Source of the DNA: Cyclobacterium sp.
GTDB taxonomy: Bacteria > Bacteroidota > Bacteroidia > Cytophagales > Cyclobacteriaceae
Direction: 5' to 3'
DNA length: 64,000 nt
Assembly: GCF_014762705.1 (NCBI RefSeq)
Contig: NZ_JABURL010000097.1
Span: forward strand, 22,447-86,446
Position numbers and translations under genes: made by a program. Each line of letters starts with the position of its first letter. Position 1 is the stretch's first letter. Under the pieces are notes generated by a model. It was not told the DNA's origin and ran no database searches. It worked only from the letters and a program-made list of their open reading frames with translations. This document shows, in pieces, positions 10,877 through 19,351 of the stretch.

Positions 10877-11674
10877 ATGAAACCATTTAGTTTATTAATA
10901 ATCAACAGTGTAACACTGATCTTCACATTGTTGATCAATTACCTGGGTGGAACCGGGGAATTTTTCGGTAACAGCGTAGGAGAAATCAGTGGCCTGTACC
11001 CTACTATCCTCACGCCGGCTTCCTATGCTTTTTCCATTTGGGCATTGATATACCTTGGCTTGATTGCCTTTGTAATTTACCAGTGGTACACCTATTTTAA
11101 AGGACGTCATGCTGTTTCCATTTTGCCCACCGGCCTTTGGCTGGGCCTGGCCAATGTATGCAATGCCCTGTGGGTTTGGGCCTGGACTTCCGAGTATATA
11201 TTCCTTTCTACACTAATCATTTCCCTATTGTTGATTGCATTGGTCCGTTTGGTCATTCGCCTTCGGCTAGAGCTATATGATGCCCCGCTGCAAATTATTT
11301 TTTGGGTTTGGTGGCCGGTCTGTATTTATACCGGATGGATTATATTGGCCACGGTATTGAATATTTCGGTGGGAATAAAAAGCAGTGGTTTATTGCCGGG
11401 CATACTGGCCGAAGAGGTCTGGGCTGCTGTGATTTTAATCGTGGCCAGTTTCATATATATCTGGTTGACTTTTCGGAGAAACATGAGAGAAGCAGCTTTG
11501 GTGGGTGTTTGGGGTTTTGCTGCCATAGGGGTAAAACAATGGGAAGCCTTGCCAAATGTGGGTATTTTATCTGTTTTACTGGCAAGCCTTTTATTTGTAA
11601 TCGCAGGTATACATGGCTACCGCAATAGAAAGACTTCTCCCCTGATAAAATGGCTCAATGGAGAATGGAAATAA
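10877..11674 (+). CDS. TspO/MBR-related tryptophan-rich membrane protein
   Basis: 265 residues, with about seven transmembrane helices. The stretch LTPASYAFSIWALIYLGLIAF near residue 50 and conserved Trp residues (GLWLGLANVCNALWVWAW) resemble the TspO/MBR tryptophan-rich sensory family, though it is longer than classical five-helix TspO (about 160 residues). Relatives bind porphyrins or affect stress responses; the role here is unknown. It follows the MFS gene by 30 bp and ends 14 bp before the convergent GH113-like gene. Confidence 0.75.
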   Translation: MKPFSLLIINSVTLIFTLLINYLGGTGEFFGNSVGEISGLYPTILTPASYAFSIWALIYLGLIAFVIYQWYTYFKGRHAVSILPTGLWLGLANVCNALWVWAWTSEYIFLSTLIISLLLIALVRLVIRLRLELYDAPLQIIFWVWWPVCIYTGWIILATVLNISVGIKSSGLLPGILAEEVWAAVILIVASFIYIWLTFRRNMREAALVGVWGFAAIGVKQWEALPNVGILSVLLASLLFVIAGIHGYRNRKTSPLIKWLNGEWK

Positions 11675-11688
11675 TTCTTAATCCATTC

Positions 11689-12768
11689 TTATTCCACCTC
11701 CTGTAGACCTCCAATTTCAGGTGTTTGAAAGGTAAAATACGTTTGCATCACCTTTTGTGCCATTTTATGTTGGGGGGTAAAATCAGGGCTGCGGTTTCTG
11801 GATTCCGGATACCATTTCCAGAAATACACCCCCTGAAACCAGGGTTGGTGCCATACAGATTCAAAAAAAGCGGTATAACAGCGCGCTTGCATTTCTTCTG
11901 ATAAGATGGCATTTTTCCTTTCATTTGGCCAAACCCATGGAGCATCTGCCGCATCATTGGTATTACAATAACCCAACTCGGTGAATAAAATGGGTTTTTG
12001 GTAAAGCAGATTCACCTTTTCCAGATCAGGTATAATTCTTTTCCATCCCTGTGAAAGTTGATCCAAAGTTGGATTTTCACCAGCTGCCAGGGGAAAATAG
12101 GCCTGAACACCAATGTAGTCCAGCGCATCCCAAAATTTTACGGATTCATACTCTGTGAAATTTGCCGCATAGGTTAACTTTCCAGCGTATACCTCCTTTA
12201 CCGCAGCTATGATTTCCCGCCAATCGTTTTCCCGGTGACTGGTTTTTTCCAATTCTGTACCTACACAAAATAAAGGAAGCTTTCTCTGCTCAGCAAGGTT
12301 GGCATAATACAAAATGAATGATTTGTAATTGTCAAACCAGATTTGCCAATCGGTTTCCGTTGTCATGGCGATTTCACCGGGCCAGGATCCGCGCACCCAA
12401 ATGTGTGGTTTTAAAATACTGATCAGGCCCTGGTTTTGGGCCGTATCAATGGTAGCCACCAGGCCATCGCTGCTTTCTCCCCACCAGATCTTTTCTGTAT
12501 GGGTTTCCCACCTGATTGAAGGCTCCGATGTATGGCTCTGCCAGCCAAAAGGGGTTTGGGAAATGTGGCTAACCCCGGTAGCGGTTAAGTTCAGCATCTC
12601 TCCTCCCTGCAAAGGATTCCTGCTGCCCACCCAACAAACACCTCGATGTTTGCTTTCTTCAAAATTGGCAAAATTCTCGGGTTTTTTGGTAGTGTTACAA
12701 TTGATACAAGTCAAAAGTACCCCCAAAACCACCAACAGTCCCATACATTTGTTTCCCTCGAATAACAT
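11689..12768 (-). CDS. GH113-like glycoside hydrolase, probable lipoprotein
   Basis: 359 residues. The short N-terminal hydrophobic stretch followed by cysteines (Cys21, Cys24) suggests a lipoprotein, though the lipobox is not canonical. The remainder is a TIM-barrel hydrolase resembling family GH113 (beta-mannanase type): CVGTELEKTS places a likely acid/base at Glu172, LFTELGYCNT a likely nucleophile at Glu264, and GVYFWKWYPE the aromatic end of the barrel. Characterised GH113 members act on beta-1,4-mannan or mannooligosaccharides; other substrates are possible. The ATG lies 2 bp after the stop of the BCCT transporter, so the two genes form an operon. An inner start at 12744 is an alternative. 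Confidence 0.75.
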   Translation of the reverse strand: MLFEGNKCMGLLVVLGVLLTCINCNTTKKPENFANFEESKHRGVCWVGSRNPLQGGEMLNLTATGVSHISQTPFGWQSHTSEPSIRWETHTEKIWWGESSDGLVATIDTAQNQGLISILKPHIWVRGSWPGEIAMTTETDWQIWFDNYKSFILYYANLAEQRKLPLFCVGTELEKTSHRENDWREIIAAVKEVYAGKLTYAANFTEYESVKFWDALDYIGVQAYFPLAAGENPTLDQLSQGWKRIIPDLEKVNLLYQKPILFTELGYCNTNDAADAPWVWPNERKNAILSEEMQARCYTAFFESVWHQPWFQGVYFWKWYPESRNRSPDFTPQHKMAQKVMQTYFTFQTPEIGGLQEVE

Positions 12769-12770
12769 GT

Positions 12771-14234
12771 TTATTTCTTTTGGTACAAGATAAAAAGAAA
12801 ACTACTGATCATCAGCAAGTAAACCCAACTAAATGGCAAGGCCATCAATACCAGCAATTGACTTATGGATTCCAAAAGCTGTTCTTTCCCCACAAAAATC
12901 GTGGCCACGGTAAAAAGAACCAAAATCAACCCCCAGGCCAGCAGATTTCTCCTCCTGGGTTCCATATTTCCATTGTCAGCAAACATCCCCAGTACAAAAA
13001 TGGCTGAATCTATGGAGGTTATAAGAAAGGTAAACACCAGGATCAGGCCCAGCATTTTGATCAGCCCTGCCAGTGGAAGGCTGTCAAAGAAAACAAAAAT
13101 GGAACCATACAAAGAATCAAACTGACCTTCATAAAGCTCCGGATGGCCTATCAATTCAAAAGCCTGAGACCCGAAAACCGTAAACCACAAGAAGGTACCT
13201 AAGCTGGGTACAAGCAGCACACCAAAAATAAATTCGCGAAAAGTGCGGCCTTTAGAAATCCTGGCAATAAAAACACCTGTAAAGGGAGCCCAGGATAGCC
13301 AAAACGCCCAATAAAAAAATGTCCAGTCCATCAAAAAGTCCTGGCCTACTTTCATGGAGCCGAAATTGATGCTCATGGGTAAAAAATCTTTGATATAGCT
13401 TAAAGATGCTGCAAAAAAATTACCAAAAACACTTAAAATATCTCCTGCCAACCAGGTGAAAAATAGTAAAAACAAAGCCAGTGCAATATTAAACCTGGAT
13501 AAATTGCGGATACCATTGCTTAAACCTGTAAAAGCAGAAAGCGTAGCAAGAGAGCCTAGAAAGACCACCACATAAGCATTATTGGTGTAATTGACTTCCA
13601 GCATTCCGAAAAGCTGCCGGAATCCGGCCAGCAATTGCCTGCTACCCAATCCCACAGCACCTACCACACCAAACAAGGTACTGATGATGGTGATCACATC
13701 TATAGGAACAATCAACCAGGGTTTCTGGTATTTGCCATGCAAAACAGATGAACTAAGCATTAATCTCCCCCTACCATACACCAGGTATCCTATGATCAGC
13801 CCAAACATGCCATAAAAAGCCCAGGGTGTAAGACCCCAATGGAAAAAGGTGTATTCAAGAGCAAATATTTCGGGTGAAAGTTCAGACGCCCTGGGGGCTT
13901 GGGTATAATAAAATACAGGTTCCTGAATCGCACGCAACATCAAACCGGCACCCATTCCGGTACTGTAGAGCATGGCTACCCAGGAAAACCAGCCATAGGC
14001 CACTGGCCCCTCTCCCAATTTTGATTTTCCCAATGGGGATACCGCAATACCCAACAATACCAAAACTATAAGCAGGCCCAGGTAGAGATAGTAGGTTCCG
14101 AAATAATATAAAGTAAAATTTGCGGCCTCCTTAATCCATGTTTTGAATCCCACGGGAAAACTGAAAGCCATAAATAAAAAAACCAGGCAGGCCAGCAGGG
14201 ATGTCAGATAAGTGGATTTGCTAGTAGGCATCAA
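12771..14234 (-). CDS. BCCT-family transporter (betaine/carnitine/choline type)
   Basis: 487 residues, about twelve transmembrane helices. The typical BCCT features are visible: the first-third motif STGMGAGLMLRAIQEPVFYY, then FFHWGLTPWAFYGMFGL, and the Trp-rich helix 8 region FFYWAFWLSWAPFTGVFIARIS. Family members import betaine, choline, carnitine or related quaternary compounds with sodium or protons, mainly for osmoprotection. The exact substrate cannot be told. The GH113-like gene follows after 2 bp, an odd operon partner for a compatible-solute importer. Confidence 0.93.
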   Translation of the reverse strand: MMPTSKSTYLTSLLACLVFLFMAFSFPVGFKTWIKEAANFTLYYFGTYYLYLGLLIVLVLLGIAVSPLGKSKLGEGPVAYGWFSWVAMLYSTGMGAGLMLRAIQEPVFYYTQAPRASELSPEIFALEYTFFHWGLTPWAFYGMFGLIIGYLVYGRGRLMLSSSVLHGKYQKPWLIVPIDVITIISTLFGVVGAVGLGSRQLLAGFRQLFGMLEVNYTNNAYVVVFLGSLATLSAFTGLSNGIRNLSRFNIALALFLLFFTWLAGDILSVFGNFFAASLSYIKDFLPMSINFGSMKVGQDFLMDWTFFYWAFWLSWAPFTGVFIARISKGRTFREFIFGVLLVPSLGTFLWFTVFGSQAFELIGHPELYEGQFDSLYGSIFVFFDSLPLAGLIKMLGLILVFTFLITSIDSAIFVLGMFADNGNMEPRRRNLLAWGLILVLFTVATIFVGKEQLLESISQLLVLMALPFSWVYLLMISSFLFILYQKK

Positions 14235-14348
14235 TGAGACAAGTCAAATTTGATAAAATCGAGCATGAAGGGATCATCATACAATAGGATGATTATAGTG
14301 ACGAGATTCTCCCGGTTAAGGATCAGGACAGGTTATGTGTCAAATAAA

Positions 14349-14370
14349 AACAACTATTAACACATGAAAT
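14349..14370 (+). repeat. Direct repeat, copy 1
   Basis: 22-bp unit AACAACTATTAACACATGAA followed by AT. It differs from the copy at 14440-14461 by one base (A versus T at position 8). Confidence 0.7.
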
Positions 14371-14439
14371 CGGGCATTACGAGTACGTCACACACTGATA
14401 TGATTATTAAGCATGCGAGATTCCATGTGACCATTAAGA

Positions 14440-14461
14440 AACAACTTTTAACACATGAAAT
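14440..14461 (+). repeat. Direct repeat, copy 2
   Basis: 22-bp unit AACAACTTTTAACACATGAA followed by AT, 91 bp downstream of copy 1. The spacing is close to nine helical turns. Could be a regulator site upstream of the BCCT gene or remnants of a small duplication. Confidence 0.7.
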
Positions 14462-14531
14462 ATACTATACAATTTCTTCCCTACCCTCCATACATTCCAA
14501 ATTTTTTTACCTTATGAGGCATTGTCATGAT

Positions 14532-16109
14532 TCATTCGGAAACGGAAAAGTCTAATTTTTTTAAACCTTCCTGGATTTCCGGAGCCTGCATAAACAATTC
14601 CCAGCCCAAACCGGACCGGTAGTTTTCTATCATGGCAACGATGGGTCCCTGATCAATGGCCAGGTAACGTTTGGGGTACCAATCTTCTTCCGGGCTCAGG
14701 GCATCGTAAAACCCATACCGGCCAAAAGTCTTCTCCCCGTAATTGTAATAGAGGTTTTTGAGGACTTCCATGCTTTCTTTTGGCGTATAAGGAATGGATG
14801 AAAGTGCCGCTGTTGGCGAAATAACACCGATATCGTTACCTGGCCGGTGGGCTGAATACCCTATGGTAGAATAACTGGCAGTAAGCCCCCATAAATCTGA
14901 ACCATAGCCTTTAAACCCTGCTTCATTCTCCAAACACCACTGCCGGTTGATCAGGCTATGGTTACGGTTATGCTCCCAATAATCAGCATACCTGTCTTTT
15001 AGTCCTTTTGGATTCAATCCCAGGTAAGAATAGTGCGCCCAAAACAAGGGACCTCCGTAATCCGGGGATCCATTATGTAAAAGAGGCAGGGAATAACCAA
15101 ATGCCTCACTTTCGTTTTGAATGGCTCCCCCACGAGCCCAACCCTGGTGATATACCTGCTCTGATACGGCATGCGTAGGAGAAGATGCTGCTAAAACATA
15201 AGTGATCAGACACTCATCATACCCCCGGATAGCAAAGTTTTTTTGCCATCCAAAATTCGGAGACCAATGCCAATAAAGCACCTCCTGCCCACCCTGTGTA
15301 TGCCAGTCCCATTGCATTTCTTTCCACAAAACGTCTATTTTGTCAGCCAGGGCTTTTTCCCTTTCATTTCCTTGCTTGTAATATTCCCTTACTGCAAGTA
15401 AGCCTTGCATCAAAAAAGCCGACTCGACCAGGTCCGCCCCATCATCATCCTGACCAAAGGGTTTTACTTTGCCAGTCTTTCCATGGATCCAATGGGACCA
15501 AATGCCATGAAACCGATCTGCATTCCCCAAAAAGTCTACTATCTTTTCAAAACGGGCAAGGCCTTTTTCCCGGCTGATCCATTCCCTTTCCAAACCAGCA
15601 AGCAAGGCGAAGAGTCCAAAACCAGTCCCTCCTGTGGTCACTACATTTTGGTCGTCTTGAGGGTATACCCCATCCATATGAATTCTTTCCCTGGCCATTC
15701 CCGAATTTGGTTCAGCACCCTCCCAAAAATACCGGAATGTATAGTATTGAACCATGTCCAGCAATTCCTCTTCAGTCATGGTCCGTGTTTCTACGGCCAC
15801 TTCCCCGATCACCCGGGATTCTTCTCCCAGCACCGCTTCGATTTTATACTGCAAGCCCAGGTTTTTTCCCAGATCATTCACAAAATCCAGGTAAAGCGTA
15901 TCTGATAGCTCCGCCCTTTTGGAGTAATCACCATCTTCTTTTCGGACATAAATCTCATATTTATCCGCCTGCTCAACGGGATTCCAACTCAATTCTACAT
16001 GCCGGTCATAGGCATTCGATTTTATCCCGTTGGGGGAATGGGCTTTTTGCTTGCAGGAATATCCGGCTAGCAACAGCATAATAATCGCGCAATAGGGAAA
16101 TAATTTCAT
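14532..16109 (-). CDS. GH144-family (glucoamylase-like, PF10091) lipoprotein with Fn3-like N-terminus
   Basis: 525 residues from the ATG at 16109, chosen because it begins a clear lipoprotein signal (MKLFPYCAIIMLLLAGYSC); a start at 16133 would overlap the upstream gene by 8 bp. After the signal comes a fibronectin-III-like domain (about 30-110: AYDRHVELSWNPVEQADKYEIYV), then the (alpha/alpha)6-barrel: YYTFRYFWEG, VTTGGTGFGLFALLAG, IDQGPIVAMIENYRSGLGW. Characterised relatives (family GH144) cleave beta-1,2-glucan by endo or exo action. It is the second of two paralogues, next to a SusC/SusD pair, and probably acts at the cell surface or in the periplasm on beta-1,2-glucans. Confidence 0.85.
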   Translation of the reverse strand: MKLFPYCAIIMLLLAGYSCKQKAHSPNGIKSNAYDRHVELSWNPVEQADKYEIYVRKEDGDYSKRAELSDTLYLDFVNDLGKNLGLQYKIEAVLGEESRVIGEVAVETRTMTEEELLDMVQYYTFRYFWEGAEPNSGMARERIHMDGVYPQDDQNVVTTGGTGFGLFALLAGLEREWISREKGLARFEKIVDFLGNADRFHGIWSHWIHGKTGKVKPFGQDDDGADLVESAFLMQGLLAVREYYKQGNEREKALADKIDVLWKEMQWDWHTQGGQEVLYWHWSPNFGWQKNFAIRGYDECLITYVLAASSPTHAVSEQVYHQGWARGGAIQNESEAFGYSLPLLHNGSPDYGGPLFWAHYSYLGLNPKGLKDRYADYWEHNRNHSLINRQWCLENEAGFKGYGSDLWGLTASYSTIGYSAHRPGNDIGVISPTAALSSIPYTPKESMEVLKNLYYNYGEKTFGRYGFYDALSPEEDWYPKRYLAIDQGPIVAMIENYRSGLGWELFMQAPEIQEGLKKLDFSVSE

Positions 16110-16125
16110 GATTTTGGGTTTAGTG

Positions 16126-18093
16126 CTATTCATAAGTAAAATCTAATTTTTCCAGGCCGGATTGGATATCTTTATTTTGCATAAAATGATTCCAAAGTAA
16201 ACCTGTCCGGTAATTTTCAATCATTATTACAATAGGCCCCTGATCAATGGCCAGGTAATCCCTTGCAAACCATTGCTTGGTTAGGTCAAATGCATCCAAA
16301 AAACCCATTTCTCCCCAAAGTCTGTCCCCTAGCTGATAATAGAAATATTCCAGGGCTTCCATGGATTCTCTGGGTGTATAAGGCATAGAAGATAAGGCTG
16401 CCGTAGGAGTGATCACACCCAGGTCCCGGGTAGGTGAATGCGCTGCATACCCTCCTGGATTATCACTTGCAGTCAATCCCCAGGATTCGGCTCCGTAACC
16501 CACAAAGGATTGAGGATTTTGGATACAATGCGCCCTATTGATCAGGCTATGCATCCGGTTCTGCTCCCAATAATCTGCATACCTGTCAGCCAGATTCCTG
16601 GGATCCAGCCCCAAAAAAGAATAGTGGGCAAAAAACAGTGGACCTCCCCTTTCCTGTCCAAGGGGAAGGATGAAACCATTGTAAGACTGCCCATTTTGGA
16701 TGGCTCCATTTCTGGCCCAACCTTCATGATAAACTTCAGCCTCAATGGGATGGGTGGGAGAAGCCGCTGCTAAAATATATACGATCAAAGCTTCGTTGTA
16801 ACCAGAAACGGGCAGATTCATGGCCCATTCCTGATCAGGTGACCAATGCCAGAATAACCGGTTCTGACCTCCTCTGGTGTACCAATCCCATTCAACCTCC
16901 TCCCAAAGTTGGGTAATTTGATCCTGTAGCAACTTTTCTTCACTCCTGCTGCCATCAAGGTAACTGCTAATGGTTAAAAGCCCTTGCATCAATAAAGCCG
17001 TTTCTACCAAATCCCCTCCATTGTCCAGTGTGCTGAAAGGAATGGTTTTTCCTGTATTACCATTCATCCAATGGGGCCAGACACCATGAAAACGATCTGC
17101 TCCCTGAAGAAAATCAAGTATTCTTGACAACCTGCTCAGTCCTTGTTCCCTACTGATAAAGCCCCTTTCCATTCCTACCACAAGGGCCATGATGCCGAAT
17201 CCGGAACCACCAGTGGTAACCAGGTCACCGGAGCTACTTCTTTCCCTTGCCATGCCACTTACCGGATGCGCAAAATCCCAGAAATACCTAAAGGTCTGAG
17301 ATTGAACTTTATCCAACAGCGTATTTTCATCCAACAAGGGAAATTTTGGTTCAGCTGCCGTATCAGTATAAAAAGTGAGTTCAAATCCTTCCACATCAAT
17401 CTCAGTGTCCGGATGCTGATCTTCAGACAGGGTAAAGGTAAATTGTCTCAAGTCTTTCAAGGGTTCCTGGGACCGGATTTGGTAATGAAGAGAATCTTTG
17501 ACATGGATTACCTGTACAGGGAGCTGTCCCTCTTCCTTTTCATCAAGTTGAATGTTTTCTTGCTTCAAAACTACTTTACCGGAAAAATGCAGGTCAAGTT
17601 GAAAATCAAGTGCTGCCCCAACCCAATTCCTGCCACCAAGATGATCTGCACCCTGTAGGACAAATGACTGTACCGAAACTGCACCAAAAAGAGTGGTAAA
17701 TACAAGCTCCCCGCCTGCATATACTTGTCCATTCTCACCGGTTAATCCCGAATGAATTTCCAGCTTGTAGGTAGTTCCCGGTTTAAGCAATCCTACCGGA
17801 AGCAGCCTGATGGTCTGCGATTCGTCCAGAAAATTGGTATTGAAAGGGACTTCCTCTCCGGAATCCATATCCGTTAATAGCAGGTTTTTGGAAACGGAAT
17901 TTAAAGACAGGGGGAAATTAAAATATAAATGAATGGCCTGATCAACGGGGATACCGGTCAAGGGTTCTATTCCTTGAATTTCCATTTCACCAATGGTTAT
18001 CTTGGTCAATTCCAAAACCGGAAAGGCCTTCTCTTCCGGTTGGCAAGACCAAAAGATTAATGAAGATAAAAGTAAGAGAACCCAATATTTCAT
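16126..18093 (-). CDS. GH144-family lipoprotein with N-terminal Big_5-like Ig domains
   Basis: 655 residues with a lipoprotein signal (LIFWSCQPEE). Two Ig-like modules fill residues 25-240; the first has the SbsA/Big_5 look (GIPVDQAIHLYFNFPLSLNSV...TYKLEIHSGL). The catalytic (alpha/alpha)6 domain starts near 255 (VQSQTFRYFWDF) and shares the landmarks VTTGGSGFGIMALVVG and IDQGPIVIMIENYRTGLLW with the next gene, its paralogue. Characterised GH144 members degrade beta-1,2-glucan. The different N-terminal modules suggest the two enzymes work at different places or on different chain lengths. It follows a strong terminator, so it may have its own promoter in 18094-18183. Confidence 0.87.
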   Translation of the reverse strand: MKYWVLLLLSSLIFWSCQPEEKAFPVLELTKITIGEMEIQGIEPLTGIPVDQAIHLYFNFPLSLNSVSKNLLLTDMDSGEEVPFNTNFLDESQTIRLLPVGLLKPGTTYKLEIHSGLTGENGQVYAGGELVFTTLFGAVSVQSFVLQGADHLGGRNWVGAALDFQLDLHFSGKVVLKQENIQLDEKEEGQLPVQVIHVKDSLHYQIRSQEPLKDLRQFTFTLSEDQHPDTEIDVEGFELTFYTDTAAEPKFPLLDENTLLDKVQSQTFRYFWDFAHPVSGMARERSSSGDLVTTGGSGFGIMALVVGMERGFISREQGLSRLSRILDFLQGADRFHGVWPHWMNGNTGKTIPFSTLDNGGDLVETALLMQGLLTISSYLDGSRSEEKLLQDQITQLWEEVEWDWYTRGGQNRLFWHWSPDQEWAMNLPVSGYNEALIVYILAAASPTHPIEAEVYHEGWARNGAIQNGQSYNGFILPLGQERGGPLFFAHYSFLGLDPRNLADRYADYWEQNRMHSLINRAHCIQNPQSFVGYGAESWGLTASDNPGGYAAHSPTRDLGVITPTAALSSMPYTPRESMEALEYFYYQLGDRLWGEMGFLDAFDLTKQWFARDYLAIDQGPIVIMIENYRTGLLWNHFMQNKDIQSGLEKLDFTYE

Positions 18094-18187
18094 CTTTTTA
18101 TAATTGTTTCTTAGAGGTCATATGGAATCTCGCATACTTAATGATCATTCCATTGAGTGAGCTTCCTTTCAGGTTCAAATCTTGGAG

Positions 18188-18220
18188 AAAAAAACAGCAG
18201 AAGGAATTCCTTCTGCTGTT
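18188..18220 (-). terminator. Intrinsic terminator after the SusC-SusD-LamG operon
   Basis: A perfect 28-bp palindrome (18193-18220, arms AACAGCAGAAGGAA / TTCCTTCTGCTGTT). On the minus strand it is followed by a T7 run (A7 at 18188-18194 on the plus strand, the last two bases being part of the stem). It lies 20 bp beyond the LamG gene stop and separates the SusC/D/LamG genes from the two GH144 genes. Confidence 0.85.
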
Positions 18221-18240
18221 CAACATTTGCATTAATTATT

Positions 18241-19326
18241 TCAATTTGCCTCTTCCATCATTATGGATTGTATTTCAGACTGACTGATAACCCGGTTAAA
18301 AATCCTTAATTCATCCAATTGACTTGAGGTAGACAAATGGCCCCAACCGGCAAACCGCGGTGCGCCTGAGGCTACCGAAAGGATATCACAACCAGACCAG
18401 TCTATTCCCGGAAAGCTCCCCTGGCTGACCACTTCCCCATTGATATAAACGATACATTGGTCAGAGGAAATGGTAAAGGCTATGTGATTCCAGGCATCTG
18501 AAGACGGATCAATATCTGCCGCTGCTCCTCCATCAAACCAGTTTTCACCCGACCCATTGCCTACATTCAATTTAAAACGCTGCATTCCTCCTGCATTTTC
18601 CCTGAAAAGCCTGAATCCGGAAGTCCGGTTATTCATGGCGGTTGGGTTGGCTTCGTCTGGAGGCCCCATCACCAAAAGGCCAGCACGGTCGGCCGTACCA
18701 TTCAATTTGTACCAAAAAACCGCACTGAATTCTTCAGAATGAAGATTTTCCGCCTCATAAGTCAGATATGCATCCGGACTACCGGAGTAGGCCCTTCCAG
18801 AAATACCATCTGTAAATCCAGGTGATCCGGATACATTGGCATTCTGGATCTGAACCAATTCAGTATAATCACCATCAAATGGTAAATAAAATACCTCGTC
18901 TTCATAAATGGGTTGGTAAGGCTCGATTTTTTCAAATACCACCGAAGTATTGGTTTCCTTCCCGGAAAGGTCCATGGCAATGACATCCAACTGGTGTTCT
19001 CCATTTGTCAGGTTATCGTATTCAAAGGAACCCAGAAATCGCCTGTAATCTTTGAAGTCCTCAAACCTGGCAATCTCCTGTCCATCCAGTTCAACCGCCA
19101 CCCATTCGATTTCAATATCGTCTACAACCTCAAGGTCGATCTCTATGGAAGTAACATCTTCTGTAACCCGAATCTGGGTACCATCCGTTGGATAGTTCAA
19201 AGTAATTTCGGGAGATTCACTGTCTGCTCCCGGTTCAACAAATTCAATATCGTCAATATAGCCATCTGTACAGGCAGTGAGGCAAAAGGCCACAATTACC
19301 AGCAGGCTGATCCATTTATTTAACAT
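18241..19326 (-). CDS. LamG-domain surface lipoprotein (SusE/F position)
   Basis: 361 residues from the ATG at 19326, which begins a lipoprotein signal (MLNKWISLLVIVAFCLTAC); the frame stays open upstream into the SusD gene but that part looks non-coding in this frame. Residues about 35-130 form an Ig/cadherin-like module (SPEITLNYPTDGTQIRVTEDV), and 150-355 a concanavalin-like LamG domain (WNHIAFTISSDQCIVYINGEV, then QLDELRIFNRVISQSEIQSI). It lies right after SusD, where surface glycan-binding proteins usually sit. Its likely job is capturing the glycan at the cell surface; sugar specificity is unknown. A strong terminator follows. Confidence 0.85.
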   Translation of the reverse strand: MLNKWISLLVIVAFCLTACTDGYIDDIEFVEPGADSESPEITLNYPTDGTQIRVTEDVTSIEIDLEVVDDIEIEWVAVELDGQEIARFEDFKDYRRFLGSFEYDNLTNGEHQLDVIAMDLSGKETNTSVVFEKIEPYQPIYEDEVFYLPFDGDYTELVQIQNANVSGSPGFTDGISGRAYSGSPDAYLTYEAENLHSEEFSAVFWYKLNGTADRAGLLVMGPPDEANPTAMNNRTSGFRLFRENAGGMQRFKLNVGNGSGENWFDGGAAADIDPSSDAWNHIAFTISSDQCIVYINGEVVSQGSFPGIDWSGCDILSVASGAPRFAGWGHLSTSSQLDELRIFNRVISQSEIQSIMMEEAN

Positions 19327-19351
19327 CTTGGAATATATTTTATGTTTCAAA

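Larger units (their letters stand above)
14235..14531. other. Intergenic region with a 22-bp direct repeat
   Basis: About 300 bp between the start of the BCCT gene and the end of the first GH144 gene. It carries two near-identical 22-bp copies of AACAACTnTTAACACATGAA plus AT, 91 bp apart. I see no convincing gene, and no terminator for the GH144 genes. Confidence 0.5.
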
